Positions 1 to 8,296 of a stretch of DNA of 64,000 nt are shown one piece after another. The position numbers and the translations under genes were made by a program. The number at the start of each line of letters is the position of its first letter. The stretch's first letter is position 1. The DNA is taken from contig NZ_AUIV01000001.1 of NCBI RefSeq assembly GCF_000423885.1, forward strand, positions 140,297-204,296. Direction: 5' to 3'. Under the pieces are notes generated by a model. The model made no database searches. It was not told the DNA's origin and was given only the letters and a program-made list of their open reading frames with translations. Origin of the DNA: Thermomonas fusca DSM 15424 (GTDB lineage Bacteria; Pseudomonadota; Gammaproteobacteria; Xanthomonadales; Xanthomonadaceae).

Positions 1-1
1 G

Positions 2-1204
2 GCCCTGCGCCTCGGCCTGCAGGTAGGCGCGCTCGAAATCCGCGCCGTGCAGGTCGGTGAACTCCGGCACCACGTGCGGATCGAACAGCGACCAGTCTTG
101 GCCAGCCTCCACCCGCTGCATGAACAGGTCCGGCACCCAGTTGGCGAGGTTGAGATTGTGGGTGCGGCGCGCCTCGTCGCCGGCGCTGTCGCGCAGTTCA
201 AGGAAGTCCTCGATGTCGGCATGCCAGGTTTCCAGGTAGACGCAGGCTGCGCCCTTGCGCTTGCCGCCCTGGTTGACCGCCGCCACCGACGAATCCAGGG
301 TCTTCAGCCACGGAACAATGCCGTTGGAATGGCCGTTGGTGGAACGGATCAGCGAGCCGCGCGAACGCACCCGCGAATAACTCACGCCGATCCCGCCGCT
401 GAACTTCGACAGCTGGGCGATCTCGCCGTAGCGCGCGTAGATCGACTCCAGCGAATCCTGCGGAGAATCCAGCAGGAAGCACGACGACAGCTGCTCATGG
501 CGGGTGCCGGCGTTGAACAGGGTCGGGCTGGACGGCAGGTAGTCCAGGTGGCCCAGCCGCTGGTACAGCGCCAACGCTTCCGGCACGTCCTCGCTCAAGG
601 CGCTGGCGATGCGCAGGAAGAACTGCTGCGGTGTCTCGATCACCTTGCGGGTGTGCGGGTGGCGCAGCAGGTAACGGTCGTACAGGGTGCGCAGGCCGAA
701 ATAGTCGAAACCCAGGTCCAGCGCCGGGTCGATGGCATCGTTGAGCTTGCGCGCGTTGGCCTGTACGAAGCCGAGCAGGCGGTCGTTGATCAGGCCCACT
801 TCGTGGCCGCGGCCAACCGACTGCGAGAACGCGTGGATCTCCTGCCCGGAGACTTCCTTGGCGATGCAGCCGGCCAGCAGGCGCGCGGCCAGCCGGCCGT
901 ATTCGGGTTCCTCGCCGATCAGCAGCGCGGCGGTGCGGATCGACAGCTCGTCCAGCTCCTGCGTGGTGGCGCCGTCGTACAGGCCGGAAATGGTGCGGGT
1001 GGCCACGCGCATCGGATCGACCGCATGCAGGCCTTCGCAGCAGCGCTGGACGGCGCGCACGATCTTGTTGAGATCGACCGGCTCGGTGCTGCCGTTGCGC
1101 TTGGTCACCGCCATGGCGGTGGCGGTGGGTGGCGGGGTGAGGTCGAACGCGGGCGCGGCGGCCGGGGCTTCGGCGGGCGCTTCGGCAATCAAGGTCTGTG
1201 ACAT
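2..1204 (-). CDS. nrdA: ribonucleoside-diphosphate reductase alpha subunit, N-terminal part
   Basis: This is the catalytic subunit of ribonucleotide reductase, which makes deoxynucleotides. Only the first 401 codons lie in the window; the gene runs off the left edge. The start is the ATG at 1204, preceded by GGAG seven bases upstream. After an Ala/Pro-rich tail, residues from about 33 (TKRNGS) form an ATP-cone regulatory domain. The catalytic barrel begins with FDYFGLRTLYDRYLL and continues with SPTLFNAGTRHEQLSSCFL, which holds the first active-site cysteine, and then FSGGIGVSYSRVRSRGS. These fit the class I NrdA type seen in Xanthomonas rather than NrdJ, but the C-terminal half that would settle the class is missing. 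A cobalamin riboswitch lies in its leader, which implies repression by vitamin B12. Confidence 0.88.
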   Translation of the reverse strand, partial: MSQTLIAEAPAEAPAAAPAFDLTPPPTATAMAVTKRNGSTEPVDLNKIVRAVQRCCEGLHAVDPMRVATRTISGLYDGATTQELDELSIRTAALLIGEEPEYGRLAARLLAGCIAKEVSGQEIHAFSQSVGRGHEVGLINDRLLGFVQANARKLNDAIDPALDLGFDYFGLRTLYDRYLLRHPHTRKVIETPQQFFLRIASALSEDVPEALALYQRLGHLDYLPSSPTLFNAGTRHEQLSSCFLLDSPQDSLESIYARYGEIAQLSKFSGGIGVSYSRVRSRGSLIRSTNGHSNGIVPWLKTLDSSVAAVNQGGKRKGAACVYLETWHADIEDFLELRDSAGDEARRTHNLNLANWVPDLFMQRVEAGQDWSLFDPHVVPEFTDLHGADFERAYLQAEAQG

Positions 1205-1397
1205 CTGGCGTCTCCATGCGGATGCACGGGCCCGGCCTGTCCCTCGCAGGCGCGGATGGCATCGGAAACGTCAGGGTGGAAGCGCGGTGTCGCACGGCCT
1301 GCGATCCGGCACGGCCTGCGTGCACGGCGACCCTGCTGCACCAGCCATCTCCCCCCGGAGATTCTTCGGCCGGCACCGCGCGGCGTGCTTCGCGCGG

Positions 1398-1595
1398 CTG
1401 TCGGCAGGTCTTCGGACTCGTGGATGTGGCGGGCCATGGGCCCGGCCGCCTTGGTCGCCGCTTCCCAGGGCCACCGCCCCAGTGCGAATCGCGACTTCGT
1501 CTCCACCTACCGCTGCGGGGCAGTGCCGGGATTGGCGCGCCATTCCGAAAGAATGCACGCCGCACCGGCTTCCCTTTTCATCCGACAGGTTGTGC
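1398..1595 (-). promoter_or_regulatory. cobalamin (B12) riboswitch in the nrdA leader
   Basis: Read on the minus strand, the segment carries the conserved landmarks of the adenosylcobalamin aptamer in order: AAAAGGGAAGCCGGTG near 1580, AATCCCGGCACTGCCCCGCA near 1520, a GGGAAG-type stretch near 1465, and GAGTCCGAAGACCTGCC near 1405. A leader of about 190 bases (1205-1397) separates it from the nrdA start. That leader holds a short perfect hairpin, ATCTCC-cccc-GGAGAT (1347-1362), that could belong to the expression platform. No Rho-independent terminator with a U tract was seen, so control could act on translation or through Rho. Together 1205-1640 is the only long gene-free stretch in the window. 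Confidence 0.9.
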
Positions 1596-1640
1596 CCGCC
1601 AGAACCGACGACCCCAAGATAAGGGGGATGCCGCAGCCGG

Positions 1641-2348
1641 TCAATCCTGACCCTGCGAGTTCCCGACGCTCTCGGTGAAGTGCCAGCAGGCCGGCGACCC
1701 GGCCACGCCTTCGATCCGCTCCAGCCGCGTTCCGGGCGTCAGCGCCAGCGCCAGCGCGCCATTGCCGAAGCGCCAACCGAACGCTTCCGCAGCGGCCGGG
1801 CTGGCAGGCCGCGCAGTGAGCGCGCGCGCGGCGCGGGGTTGCAGGCCCGCGCCGCTACGCTTGCCGTGCGCCTCCTTCAACGTCCACAGCGCGTGGAAGA
1901 CGTCGGCGCGCATCGCCGGGTCCGCGGCTTCTACGCGCTCGCATTCCTCCGGTGAGAACACGAAGCGCGCGAGCGCGTTCCAGTCGCGCACGCGCCGCGG
2001 CAGTTCGATATCCACGCCTACCGGCGCGCCGGCCAGCGCCAGTGCCAGCCAGTCGCCGCTGTGGCTCAGCGACACCTGCAGCGGCGCGGCATCGCCATCC
2101 ACCCGCAGCAGCGGCCGGCCATCCGCGTACGCGTCCAGCGCAATCCGGCCCACGTCCAGCTGCAGCCACTGCGCCGCCAGCGCGCGCGCCTGCCAGTGTC
2201 CGGCCAAGAATGTGTCGCGCCGCGACGGCGAGGTGATCGCCTGCAGGCGCTGGCGCTCGGCGTCGCTCAGCCAGTCCCGCCCCTGCGCGCCCGCTTCGGC
2301 GGCGGCCACGGCAATGGGCAGCAGGTGCAGGCGGGCGGCGGGATGCAT
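1641..2348 (-). CDS. 4'-phosphopantetheinyl transferase, Sfp type
   Basis: This 235-residue protein is predicted to move the phosphopantetheine arm of CoA onto carrier proteins of fatty-acid, polyketide or peptide synthases. The family signature is clear: GVDIE in the centre supplies the metal-binding acidic residues, and about 40 residues later comes FSPEE followed by ALWTLKEAHGKRSGAGL, the W-x-x-KEA-x-x-K motif. A conserved SHSGDWLALALA stretch precedes GVDIE. The length matches Sfp-like enzymes rather than the short AcpS form. It reads toward nrdA, and its stop lies just upstream of the riboswitch region. Which carrier protein it serves cannot be told from this window, since no synthase cluster is present. 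Confidence 0.9.
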   Translation of the reverse strand: MHPAARLHLLPIAVAAAEAGAQGRDWLSDAERQRLQAITSPSRRDTFLAGHWQARALAAQWLQLDVGRIALDAYADGRPLLRVDGDAAPLQVSLSHSGDWLALALAGAPVGVDIELPRRVRDWNALARFVFSPEECERVEAADPAMRADVFHALWTLKEAHGKRSGAGLQPRAARALTARPASPAAAEAFGWRFGNGALALALTPGTRLERIEGVAGSPACWHFTESVGNSQGQD

Positions 2349-2414
2349 CGGAGGAAGGCGCTGGATATCAGCCGGCGCCGCGCAGCGCGGGTCGGGCGAA
2401 GCCTGTGGCGTTCA

Positions 2415-2741
2415 TCACGAAGCCGGGCCGATCCGGACCGTGGCGTCGCGCTCACGTGCGCCCCTTGCCGCGAGGCAGGTCACCGGCACGTCTTCGCCCC
2501 CTGCCCGGATCTTGCCTTCCGCATGCAGGGTGTTGCCGCTTTCGAAGTGGCGGCCGGTCCACTGGTAGGTGGTGACGCCCTGCCCGGCGTAATGGGCGCG
2601 CGCCTCCTGTTCGCACCAGGGCAGCAACTGGCTGGCGGCGGCGAACACGATCTCGTGCTCCGGGTGCTGCACCGGCCTGTCGCTGCCGGCGGAGGAAGCG
2701 CCCGCAAACGCGAGGGCGAAGACGGCGACCATGGTGCGCAT
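2415..2741 (-). CDS. small exported protein of unknown function
   Basis: A 108-residue product with a short hydrophobic N-terminus (MRTMVAVFALAFAGASSAGS) that looks like a cleavable signal peptide, so the mature protein probably sits in the periplasm. The ATG at 2741 is chosen because CAGGAGG lies eight bases upstream. The mature part has two cysteines, in LLPWCEQEA and VPVTCLAARG, which could pair in a disulfide. I do not recognise a named family. It sits between clpA and the phosphopantetheinyl transferase on the same strand, about 35 bases after the clpA stop, so it may be read from the clpA promoter. Confidence 0.7.
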   Translation of the reverse strand: MRTMVAVFALAFAGASSAGSDRPVQHPEHEIVFAAASQLLPWCEQEARAHYAGQGVTTYQWTGRHFESGNTLHAEGKIRAGGEDVPVTCLAARGARERDATVRIGPAS

Positions 2742-2776
2742 GCGACCTCCTGCGTTGATGTGATGCCCTCGCCGCG

Positions 2777-5056
2777 TCAGGCCAGCATCGCCGGCAGCAG
2801 CTTCTCGGGTTCGGCCTGCACGTCCAGCACCAGCTCGCCGTCCACCGCGTCCAGCGCCACCCGGCCGCCCTCGACCAGCTTGCCGAACAGCAGTTCGTCG
2901 GCCAGCGGGCGCTTGATCTTGTCCTGGATCAGCCGCGCCATCGGGCGCGCGCCCATCAGCGGGTCGAAGCCCTGCTGGCCCAGCCATTCGCGCGCGGCCG
3001 CGGTGGCAGTCATGGTCACCTGCTTCTCGTGCAGCAGCGCTTCCAGCTCGATCAGGAACTTGTCCACCACCCGCAGGATGTGCTCGAAGCCCAGCGCCTG
3101 GAACTGGACCACCGCGTCCAGCCGGTTGCGGAACTCGGGGGTGAAGCCACGACGGATCGCCTCCATCGCATCCGGGCTGTGGTCCTGCTTGGTGAAGCCG
3201 ATGCTGCGCCGCGCCGCCTGGGTGGCGCCGGCATTGGTGGTCATCACCACGATCACGTTGCGGAAATTGGCTTCGCGGCCGTTGGTGTCGGTCAGCGTGC
3301 CGCGGTCCATGACCTGCAGCAGGATGTTGAAGATGTCCGGGTGTGCCTTTTCGATCTCGTCCAGCAATAGCACGCAGTGCGGTGTCTTGACGATCTTCTC
3401 GGTCAACAGGCCACCCTGGTCGAAGCCCACGTAGCCGGGAGGCGCGCCGATCAGGCGGCTCACCGAATGCGGCTCCATGTATTCGCTCATGTCGAAGCGG
3501 ATCAGCTCGATCCCCAGCTGCATCGCCAGCTGGCGGGTGACCTCGGTCTTGCCCACGCCGGTGGGACCGGCGAACAGGAAGTTGCCGATCGGCTTGTCGG
3601 GGTTGCCGAGACCGCTGCGCGCCAGCTTGATCGCGCTGGCTAGCGTCTCGATGGCCGGGTCCTGGCCGAAGATCACCATCTTCAGGTTGCGCTCCAGGTG
3701 CTGCAGCACGTCCTTGTCGGAGGCGCTGACCTGCTTGGCCGGGATGCGCGCCATCTTGGCGACGATGGTCTCGATTTCCTCCACGTCGATCAGCTGCTTG
3801 CGCGCTTCCACCGGCAGCAGCCGCTGGCGCGCGCCGGCCTCGTCGATCACGTCGATCGCCTTGTCCGGCAGCAGGCGGTCGCCGATGTGCTTGACCGACA
3901 GGTCCACCGCGGCGCGGATCGCCTCGTCGGCATAGGCCACGTCGTGGTGCGCTTCGTACTTCGGCTTCAGGCCCTTCAGGATCTCGACGGCCTCGCCCAC
4001 GGTGGGCTCGACGATGTCGATCTTCTGGAAGCGCCGCGCCAGCGCGCGGTCCTTCTCGAACACGCCGCGGTATTCCTGGAAGGTGGTGGAACCGATGCAG
4101 CGCAGCTCGCCGTTGGCCAGCACCGGCTTGATCAGGTTGGAGGCGTCCATGGTGCCGCCACTGGAAGCGCCGGCGCCGATGATGGTGTGGATCTCGTCGA
4201 TGAACAGGATCGCTTCCGGCTGTTTCTTCAGCGCCGCCAGCACGCCCTTCAGGCGCTTCTCGAAATCGCCGCGGTACTTGGTGCCCGCCACCAGCGCGCC
4301 GAGGTCCAGCGAATAGATCACCGCCCCGGCCAGCACGTCCGGCACCTCGCCATCGACGATCCGCTTGGCCAGCCCTTCCGCCAGCGCGGTCTTGCCGACG
4401 CCGGATTCGCCCACGTACAGCGGATTGTTCTTGCGCCGGCGGCACAGCACCTGGATGGTGCGCTCGATTTCCTCGGCGCGGCCCACCAGCGGATCGATGC
4501 GGCCGGCGCGCGCGGCTTCGTTGAGGTTGCTGGCGAACTCGGTGAGCGGATCGCCCTTGCCCTCGCCTTCGCCGGCCTCGCCCTTGCCTTCGCTGTCCTG
4601 CGCGGACTGGCTGGGCTCGTCCTCGTTGCGGGCGATGCCGTGCGACAGGTAATTGACCACGTCCAGCCGGTGCACGTCCTGTTGATTGAGGAAATACACC
4701 GCGTGCGAGTCTTTTTCACCGAAGATCGCCACCAGCACGTTGGCGCCGGTCACTTCCTTCTTGCCCGAGGACTGCACGTGGTAGACCGCGCGCTGCAGCA
4801 CGCGCTGGAAGCCGAGGGTGGGCTGGGTGTCGCGGCCGTCGTCGTCGGCGAAGCGGCTGACCGACACCTCGATGGCGTTGTCCAGCTCGTCGCGCAGGCG
4901 CGGCATGTCCGCGCCCACCGCGCGCAGCACCGCTTCGGCGGAGGGGTTGTCCAGCAACGCCAGCAGCAGGTGCTCCACCGTCATGAACTCGTAGCGCGCC
5001 TCGCGGGTGCGCTTGTAGCACTGGCCGATGGTTTGCTCGAGATCCTTGCTGAACAT
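2777..5056 (-). CDS. clpA: ATP-dependent Clp protease ATP-binding subunit ClpA
   Basis: ClpA is the hexameric AAA+ unfoldase that feeds substrates to ClpP; with the adaptor ClpS it degrades N-end-rule proteins. The 759 residues match the E. coli protein in length. The double Clp N-domain covers about 1-145, followed by an acidic Gly/Glu-rich linker (about 146-170). The first AAA module has its Walker A at 216-223 (GESGVGKT) and a Walker B with FIDEIHT. The second has GPTGVGKT near 500 and LLLDEIEKAHP. The ClpP-docking loop reads SIGF rather than the E. coli SIGL. clpS lies directly upstream on the same strand, the usual order. Confidence 0.97.
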   Translation of the reverse strand: MFSKDLEQTIGQCYKRTREARYEFMTVEHLLLALLDNPSAEAVLRAVGADMPRLRDELDNAIEVSVSRFADDDGRDTQPTLGFQRVLQRAVYHVQSSGKKEVTGANVLVAIFGEKDSHAVYFLNQQDVHRLDVVNYLSHGIARNEDEPSQSAQDSEGKGEAGEGEGKGDPLTEFASNLNEAARAGRIDPLVGRAEEIERTIQVLCRRRKNNPLYVGESGVGKTALAEGLAKRIVDGEVPDVLAGAVIYSLDLGALVAGTKYRGDFEKRLKGVLAALKKQPEAILFIDEIHTIIGAGASSGGTMDASNLIKPVLANGELRCIGSTTFQEYRGVFEKDRALARRFQKIDIVEPTVGEAVEILKGLKPKYEAHHDVAYADEAIRAAVDLSVKHIGDRLLPDKAIDVIDEAGARQRLLPVEARKQLIDVEEIETIVAKMARIPAKQVSASDKDVLQHLERNLKMVIFGQDPAIETLASAIKLARSGLGNPDKPIGNFLFAGPTGVGKTEVTRQLAMQLGIELIRFDMSEYMEPHSVSRLIGAPPGYVGFDQGGLLTEKIVKTPHCVLLLDEIEKAHPDIFNILLQVMDRGTLTDTNGREANFRNVIVVMTTNAGATQAARRSIGFTKQDHSPDAMEAIRRGFTPEFRNRLDAVVQFQALGFEHILRVVDKFLIELEALLHEKQVTMTATAAAREWLGQQGFDPLMGARPMARLIQDKIKRPLADELLFGKLVEGGRVALDAVDGELVLDVQAEPEKLLPAMLA

Positions 5057-5085
5057 GAAAACCTGCCTTCGGTTACGTCAGCTCC

Positions 5086-5114
5086 TATGTAGGGCGCATT
5101 CCGCCCCGGGACAA
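5086..5114 (-). promoter_or_regulatory. possible clpA promoter
   Basis: In the 70-base gap between clpS and clpA the minus strand shows TTGTCC (5109-5114) and TACATA (5086-5091) with a 17-base spacer, about 30 bases before the clpA ATG. The match to the sigma-70 consensus is moderate. If real, clpA can be transcribed separately from clpS. Confidence 0.4.
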
Positions 5115-5127
5115 GTGCCGAACCCGG

Positions 5128-5457
5128 TCAGGCCCGCTCCATCGTGCACAGCAGCGGGTGCTGGTTCAGCCTGGCGTACTCGTTGACCTGCGCCACCTTG
5201 GATTCTGCAATCTCGCGGGTGAACACCCCGCACACGCCGCGGCCGCGGGTATGCACGTGCAGCATGACCTGGGTGGCGCGCTCCAGTCCCATCGAGAAAA
5301 ACCGCATCAGCACGTCGACCACGAAGTCCATCGGGGTGTAGTCGTCGTTGAGCAGCAGAACGGTGTATTGCGGTGGGCGCGCCACTTCCGGGCGCGCCGG
5401 CGCCACCACGGTGCCGTGGTCGTGATCGCGTTGCGGCTTGTCGGGCAGGTTCGGCAT
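5128..5457 (-). CDS. clpS: ATP-dependent Clp protease adaptor ClpS
   Basis: ClpS binds the ClpA N-domain and delivers substrates that start with Leu, Phe, Trp or Tyr. The start chosen gives 109 residues, the family size; a longer reading to 5523 would add an unconserved basic tail. The core is typical: PPQYTVLLLNDDYTPMDFVV forms the first strand and the substrate pocket, VMLHVHTRGRGVCGVFTREI contains the conserved histidine and glycine-rich turn, and AKVNEYA-like VNEYARLNQHPLLC closes the fold. The first 30 residues are a flexible tail. A perfect TATAAT lies six bases before this ATG, so the message may be leaderless. Confidence 0.95.
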   Translation of the reverse strand: MPNLPDKPQRDHDHGTVVAPARPEVARPPQYTVLLLNDDYTPMDFVVDVLMRFFSMGLERATQVMLHVHTRGRGVCGVFTREIAESKVAQVNEYARLNQHPLLCTMERA

Positions 5458-5463
5458 GGGCAA

Positions 5464-5469
5464 ATTATA
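5464..5469 (-). promoter_or_regulatory. -10 element of clpS, positioned for a leaderless transcript
   Basis: The minus strand reads TATAAT, then six bases, then the clpS ATG. Transcription normally starts about seven bases after the -10 hexamer, which would be the A of the start codon. No Shine-Dalgarno sequence fits in between. The -35 region is poor. Confidence 0.5.
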
Positions 5470-5543
5470 CGTTGCGCTGCTCCTGAGCCGCAGGCGCTCC
5501 CCCTCCACCCTTACCCTGCCCACCCACCCACCGGAGAACCTAC

Positions 5544-6011
5544 ATGCGCCTGTCCTCGCTCGTTCTGGCTTGCCTGCTCCCCCTCGCCATACTCCCCGCC
5601 CATGCCGGCGATGCGTCCGTCGAATCGCGGCTGGATGCGCGTGGCATCAAGTACGAGATCGATGGCGATGGCGACTACAAGGTGGTGGTGTCGTACAAGG
5701 CGGAAAACCGCACCCAGCTGGTGTTCGTCTCCGGCGCCAGCGAGTCGATCCAGGGCCTGCTGGTGCGCGAGGTATTCTCCCCCGCCGGCAAGGTGGGCGC
5801 GGATGCCATCGCCGGCAAGGCGCTGGCGCTGCTCAACGAAAGCCGCACGCTGAAGATCGGTGCGTGGGAAATCGCCGGCGACGTGCTCTATTACGTGATC
5901 AAGTTGCCCGACAACGTCGACGCCACCCAGCTGGAAGCCGCCATCGACATCGCCGCGGAAACCGCCGACAACAAGGAAATCGAACTGTCCGGCAAAAGGG
6001 ACGAACTCTGA
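5544..6011 (+). CDS. exported YbjN-like protein
   Basis: A 155-residue product with a clear signal peptide (MRLSSLVLACLLPLAILPAHA, cleavage after AHA). The mature part, from GDASVESRLDARGIKYEIDG to the acidic C-terminus, has the short alternating strands and central charged helix of the YbjN/type III chaperone-like fold. I base that on the SRLDARGIKYEID opening and on GKALALLNESRTLKIGAWEI, so it is a tentative family call. It is divergent from clpS. The start has GGAGAA seven bases upstream. A single base separates its stop from the next gene, so it is probably cotranscribed with the NUDIX-mnmA-hflD genes. Confidence 0.75.
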   Translation: MRLSSLVLACLLPLAILPAHAGDASVESRLDARGIKYEIDGDGDYKVVVSYKAENRTQLVFVSGASESIQGLLVREVFSPAGKVGADAIAGKALALLNESRTLKIGAWEIAGDVLYYVIKLPDNVDATQLEAAIDIAAETADNKEIELSGKRDEL

Positions 6012-6012
6012 C

Positions 6013-6477
6013 ATGAGCTATCGCGAAGGCCGCTTCTGGCAGCCGGACGTGACCGTGGCCACCCTGGTGGCGCGCGACGGCCAGCTGCTGTGCGTGGAGG
6101 AACGGGCGGGCGGACGGCTGGTGCTGAACCAGCCCGCCGGCCACCTGGAGCCCGACGAAAGCCTGGTCGACGCCGCGCTGCGCGAAACCCGCGAGGAAAC
6201 CGGCTGGCACGTGCACATCACCCATCTGGTAGGCACCTACCAGTGGAAGGCGCCGCAAACCCAGCGCCATTACCTGCGCTTCGCCTTCGCTGCCGAGCCG
6301 CTGGAGGAAATCCCGGGTGCCACCCTGGACGAGGGCATCGTGCGGGCGTTGTGGCTGACGCCGCAGCAGCTGCAGGCGGAAACCGCGCGTCACCGCAGCC
6401 CGCTGGTCTGGCGCGCGGTCGCCGACTATCTGGGCGGCAGCCGGCATCCGCTGTCGCTGGTGCGGCAGCTGCCATGA
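6013..6477 (+). CDS. nudJ: NUDIX hydrolase, NudJ-like phosphatase
   Basis: A 154-residue NUDIX protein with a complete signature: GHLEPDESLVDAALRETREE followed by TGW, covering the G-x5-E-x7-REUxEExGU box with its metal-binding glutamates. The N-terminal WQPDVTVATLVARDGQLLCVEE and the later YQWKAPQTQRHYLRFAF are typical of NudJ, which in E. coli acts on thiamine pyrophosphate precursors and nucleoside di- and triphosphates. The exact substrate is inferred from homology. Its position directly before mnmA and hflD is the conserved gammaproteobacterial order; the stop overlaps the mnmA start as ATGA. Confidence 0.88.
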   Translation: MSYREGRFWQPDVTVATLVARDGQLLCVEERAGGRLVLNQPAGHLEPDESLVDAALRETREETGWHVHITHLVGTYQWKAPQTQRHYLRFAFAAEPLEEIPGATLDEGIVRALWLTPQQLQAETARHRSPLVWRAVADYLGGSRHPLSLVRQLP

Positions 6478-7604
6478 ACGACGGCGGGCGGCGCATCGTC
6501 GTCGGCATCTCCGGCGGCGTCGACTCCTCGGTCGCCGCGCTGCTGCTGCGCGATGCCGGCTATGAAGTCACCGGCCTGTTCATGCAGAACTGGACCGATG
6601 ATGGTTCCGGCGGATGCCGCGCCGAGGACGACCGCCGCGACGCGGTGGCGGTCTGCGGCGCACTCGGCATCCCGATCCGCTTCCGCGACTTCTCGAAGGA
6701 ATACTGGGACGGCGTGTTCCGCCATTTCCTCGACGAATACGCCGCCGGCCGCACGCCCAACCCGGACGTGCTGTGCAACCGTGAAATCAAGTTCAAGCAT
6801 TTCCTCGATGCCGCCCGCGAGCTGGGGGCGGATGCCATCGCCACCGGCCACTACGCCCGCGTCGATCACGACGGCCACAGCTTCCGCCTGCTTCGCGCAG
6901 TGGATCGCAGCAAGGACCAGAGCTACTTCCTGCACCAGCTGGGCCAGGCCCAGCTGGCGGCCACGCACTTCCCGCTGGGTGGCCTGCACAAGCGCGAGAT
7001 CCGCCGGATCGCCGCCGAACACGGCCTGCGCACGGCGGAAAAGAAGGACTCCACCGGCATCTGCTTCATCGGCGAGCGCGATTTCCGCAGCTTCCTGGCG
7101 CAGTACCTGCCGGCGCGCGAAGGCGAGATGCGCAGTCCCGACGGTGCCCGCATCGGCAGCCACCCGGGGGTGTTCTATTTCACCCTCGGCCAGCGCGAAG
7201 GCCTGAACATCGGGGGCGTGCGCGGCCGTCCGCAGGCGCCGTGGTTCGTGGTGGCCAAGGACGTGGAGCGCAACGTCCTGTATGTCGACCAGGGCCACGA
7301 CAACCCGTGGCTGCAGTCGCATGCATTGCGCAGCGAAACCGCGCACTGGATCGCCGGCAGTCCGCCCGCCGCGCGCTTTTCCTGCACCGCCCAGACCCGC
7401 TACCGGCAGCCGGACGAGGCCTGCGAGGTCGAGGTGCAAGGCGACGGCACGCTTGCCGTGCGCTTCGATCGCCCGCAGCGCGCGGTCACCCCCGGTCAAT
7501 CGGTGGTGCTCTACGATGGCGACCATTGCCTGGGCGGCGCGGTGATCGCCGCCACCGACGCGCCCTTCCCCAACCCCGACTCCAGCGAGACAACTCCCGC
7601 ATGA
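6474..7604 (+). CDS. mnmA: tRNA-specific 2-thiouridylase MnmA
   Basis: MnmA puts sulfur on C2 of the wobble uridine (s2U34) of Lys, Glu and Gln tRNAs, using ATP and a persulfide relay. The 376-residue reading starts at the ATG that overlaps the upstream stop; a longer in-frame reading from 6090 is only a shadow of the NUDIX gene. The PP-loop is GISGGVDSS (11-19). The two catalytic cysteines are C101 in DVLCNREIKFKHF and C197 in STGICFIGE, matching the family spacing. The C-terminal part (from about 250) is the barrel domain that helps place the tRNA. The stop overlaps hflD as ATGA. Confidence 0.97.
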   Translation: MNDGGRRIVVGISGGVDSSVAALLLRDAGYEVTGLFMQNWTDDGSGGCRAEDDRRDAVAVCGALGIPIRFRDFSKEYWDGVFRHFLDEYAAGRTPNPDVLCNREIKFKHFLDAARELGADAIATGHYARVDHDGHSFRLLRAVDRSKDQSYFLHQLGQAQLAATHFPLGGLHKREIRRIAAEHGLRTAEKKDSTGICFIGERDFRSFLAQYLPAREGEMRSPDGARIGSHPGVFYFTLGQREGLNIGGVRGRPQAPWFVVAKDVERNVLYVDQGHDNPWLQSHALRSETAHWIAGSPPAARFSCTAQTRYRQPDEACEVEVQGDGTLAVRFDRPQRAVTPGQSVVLYDGDHCLGGAVIAATDAPFPNPDSSETTPA

Positions 7605-8212
7605 GCAATACCATCGACGACCGCGTGCTTGCCCTTGCCGGCCTGGTACAGGCACTGGCACAGGTGCGCCGCATCGCCGACACCGGCCAATCGGAAACCC
7701 GCCAGGTGCAGGCCGCGCTGGACAGCGTGTTCCGCATCGACGCCAGCAGCGCCGAAGCCGTCTACGGCGACGCAGGCAACCTGCGCGGCGGCCTGCGCCT
7801 GCTGCGCGATTACCTGTCCAAGGGCAACAAGGACGAGGCGCTGGGCCGGCTGGCGCTGGCCGTGCTGCAGCTGGAGCGCCGCTTCGTGCGCAGCGGCGGC
7901 ATCACCTCGAAGGTGCAGGCAGGGCTGCGCCAGCTGGCCGGCGACGCGCAGGCGCAGGGCAGCGCGCACCCGGATGTCATCGTCGAACTGGCAAAGCTCT
8001 ACGCCGACACCATCAGCAACCTGCGTCCGCGGGTGATGGTGCAGGGCAATCCGCACTACCTCGGCCAAGCCGGCGTGGTGTCCGAGATCCGCGCGCTGCT
8101 GTTGGCCGCGCTGCGCTCCGCGGTGCTGTGGCGGCAGATGGGCGGCAGCCTGTGGGACTTCGTGTTCCAGCGCCGCGCGATGGCGGCCGCGATCGACGCG
8201 CGAATGGCCTGA
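7601..8212 (+). CDS. hflD: high-frequency lysogenization protein HflD homolog
   Basis: A 203-residue, mostly helical protein of the HflD family. In E. coli HflD binds phage lambda CII at the membrane and lowers lysogeny; its normal cellular job is unclear, but it almost always lies after mnmA, as here. Family features seen are the opening LALAGLVQALAQVRRIADTG, the central LRLLRDYLSKG, the MVQGNPHYLGQAGVVSEIRA block and the C-terminal RSAVLWRQMGGSLWDFVFQR. It is the last gene of the plus-strand run; a stem-loop follows before the convergent autotransporter gene. Confidence 0.93.
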   Translation: MSNTIDDRVLALAGLVQALAQVRRIADTGQSETRQVQAALDSVFRIDASSAEAVYGDAGNLRGGLRLLRDYLSKGNKDEALGRLALAVLQLERRFVRSGGITSKVQAGLRQLAGDAQAQGSAHPDVIVELAKLYADTISNLRPRVMVQGNPHYLGQAGVVSEIRALLLAALRSAVLWRQMGGSLWDFVFQRRAMAAAIDARMA

Positions 8213-8259
8213 GGGCGCTCCTGCACCGCGCCTCGCACGGCCTAACACTGCAGGCGCCA

Positions 8260-8289
8260 CTACCCCACGCCACCACTGGCGCGGGGTAG
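8260..8289. terminator. stem-loop between convergent genes, no U tract
   Basis: A 13-base stem (CTACCCCACGCCA at 8260-8272 with TGGCGCGGGGTAG at 8277-8289, one mismatch) with a four-base loop lies between the hflD stop and the end of the autotransporter gene. Neither side has a clear T run. It may be a weak or bidirectional terminator or a processing hairpin. Confidence 0.45.
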
Positions 8290-8296
8290 CCCCGCA

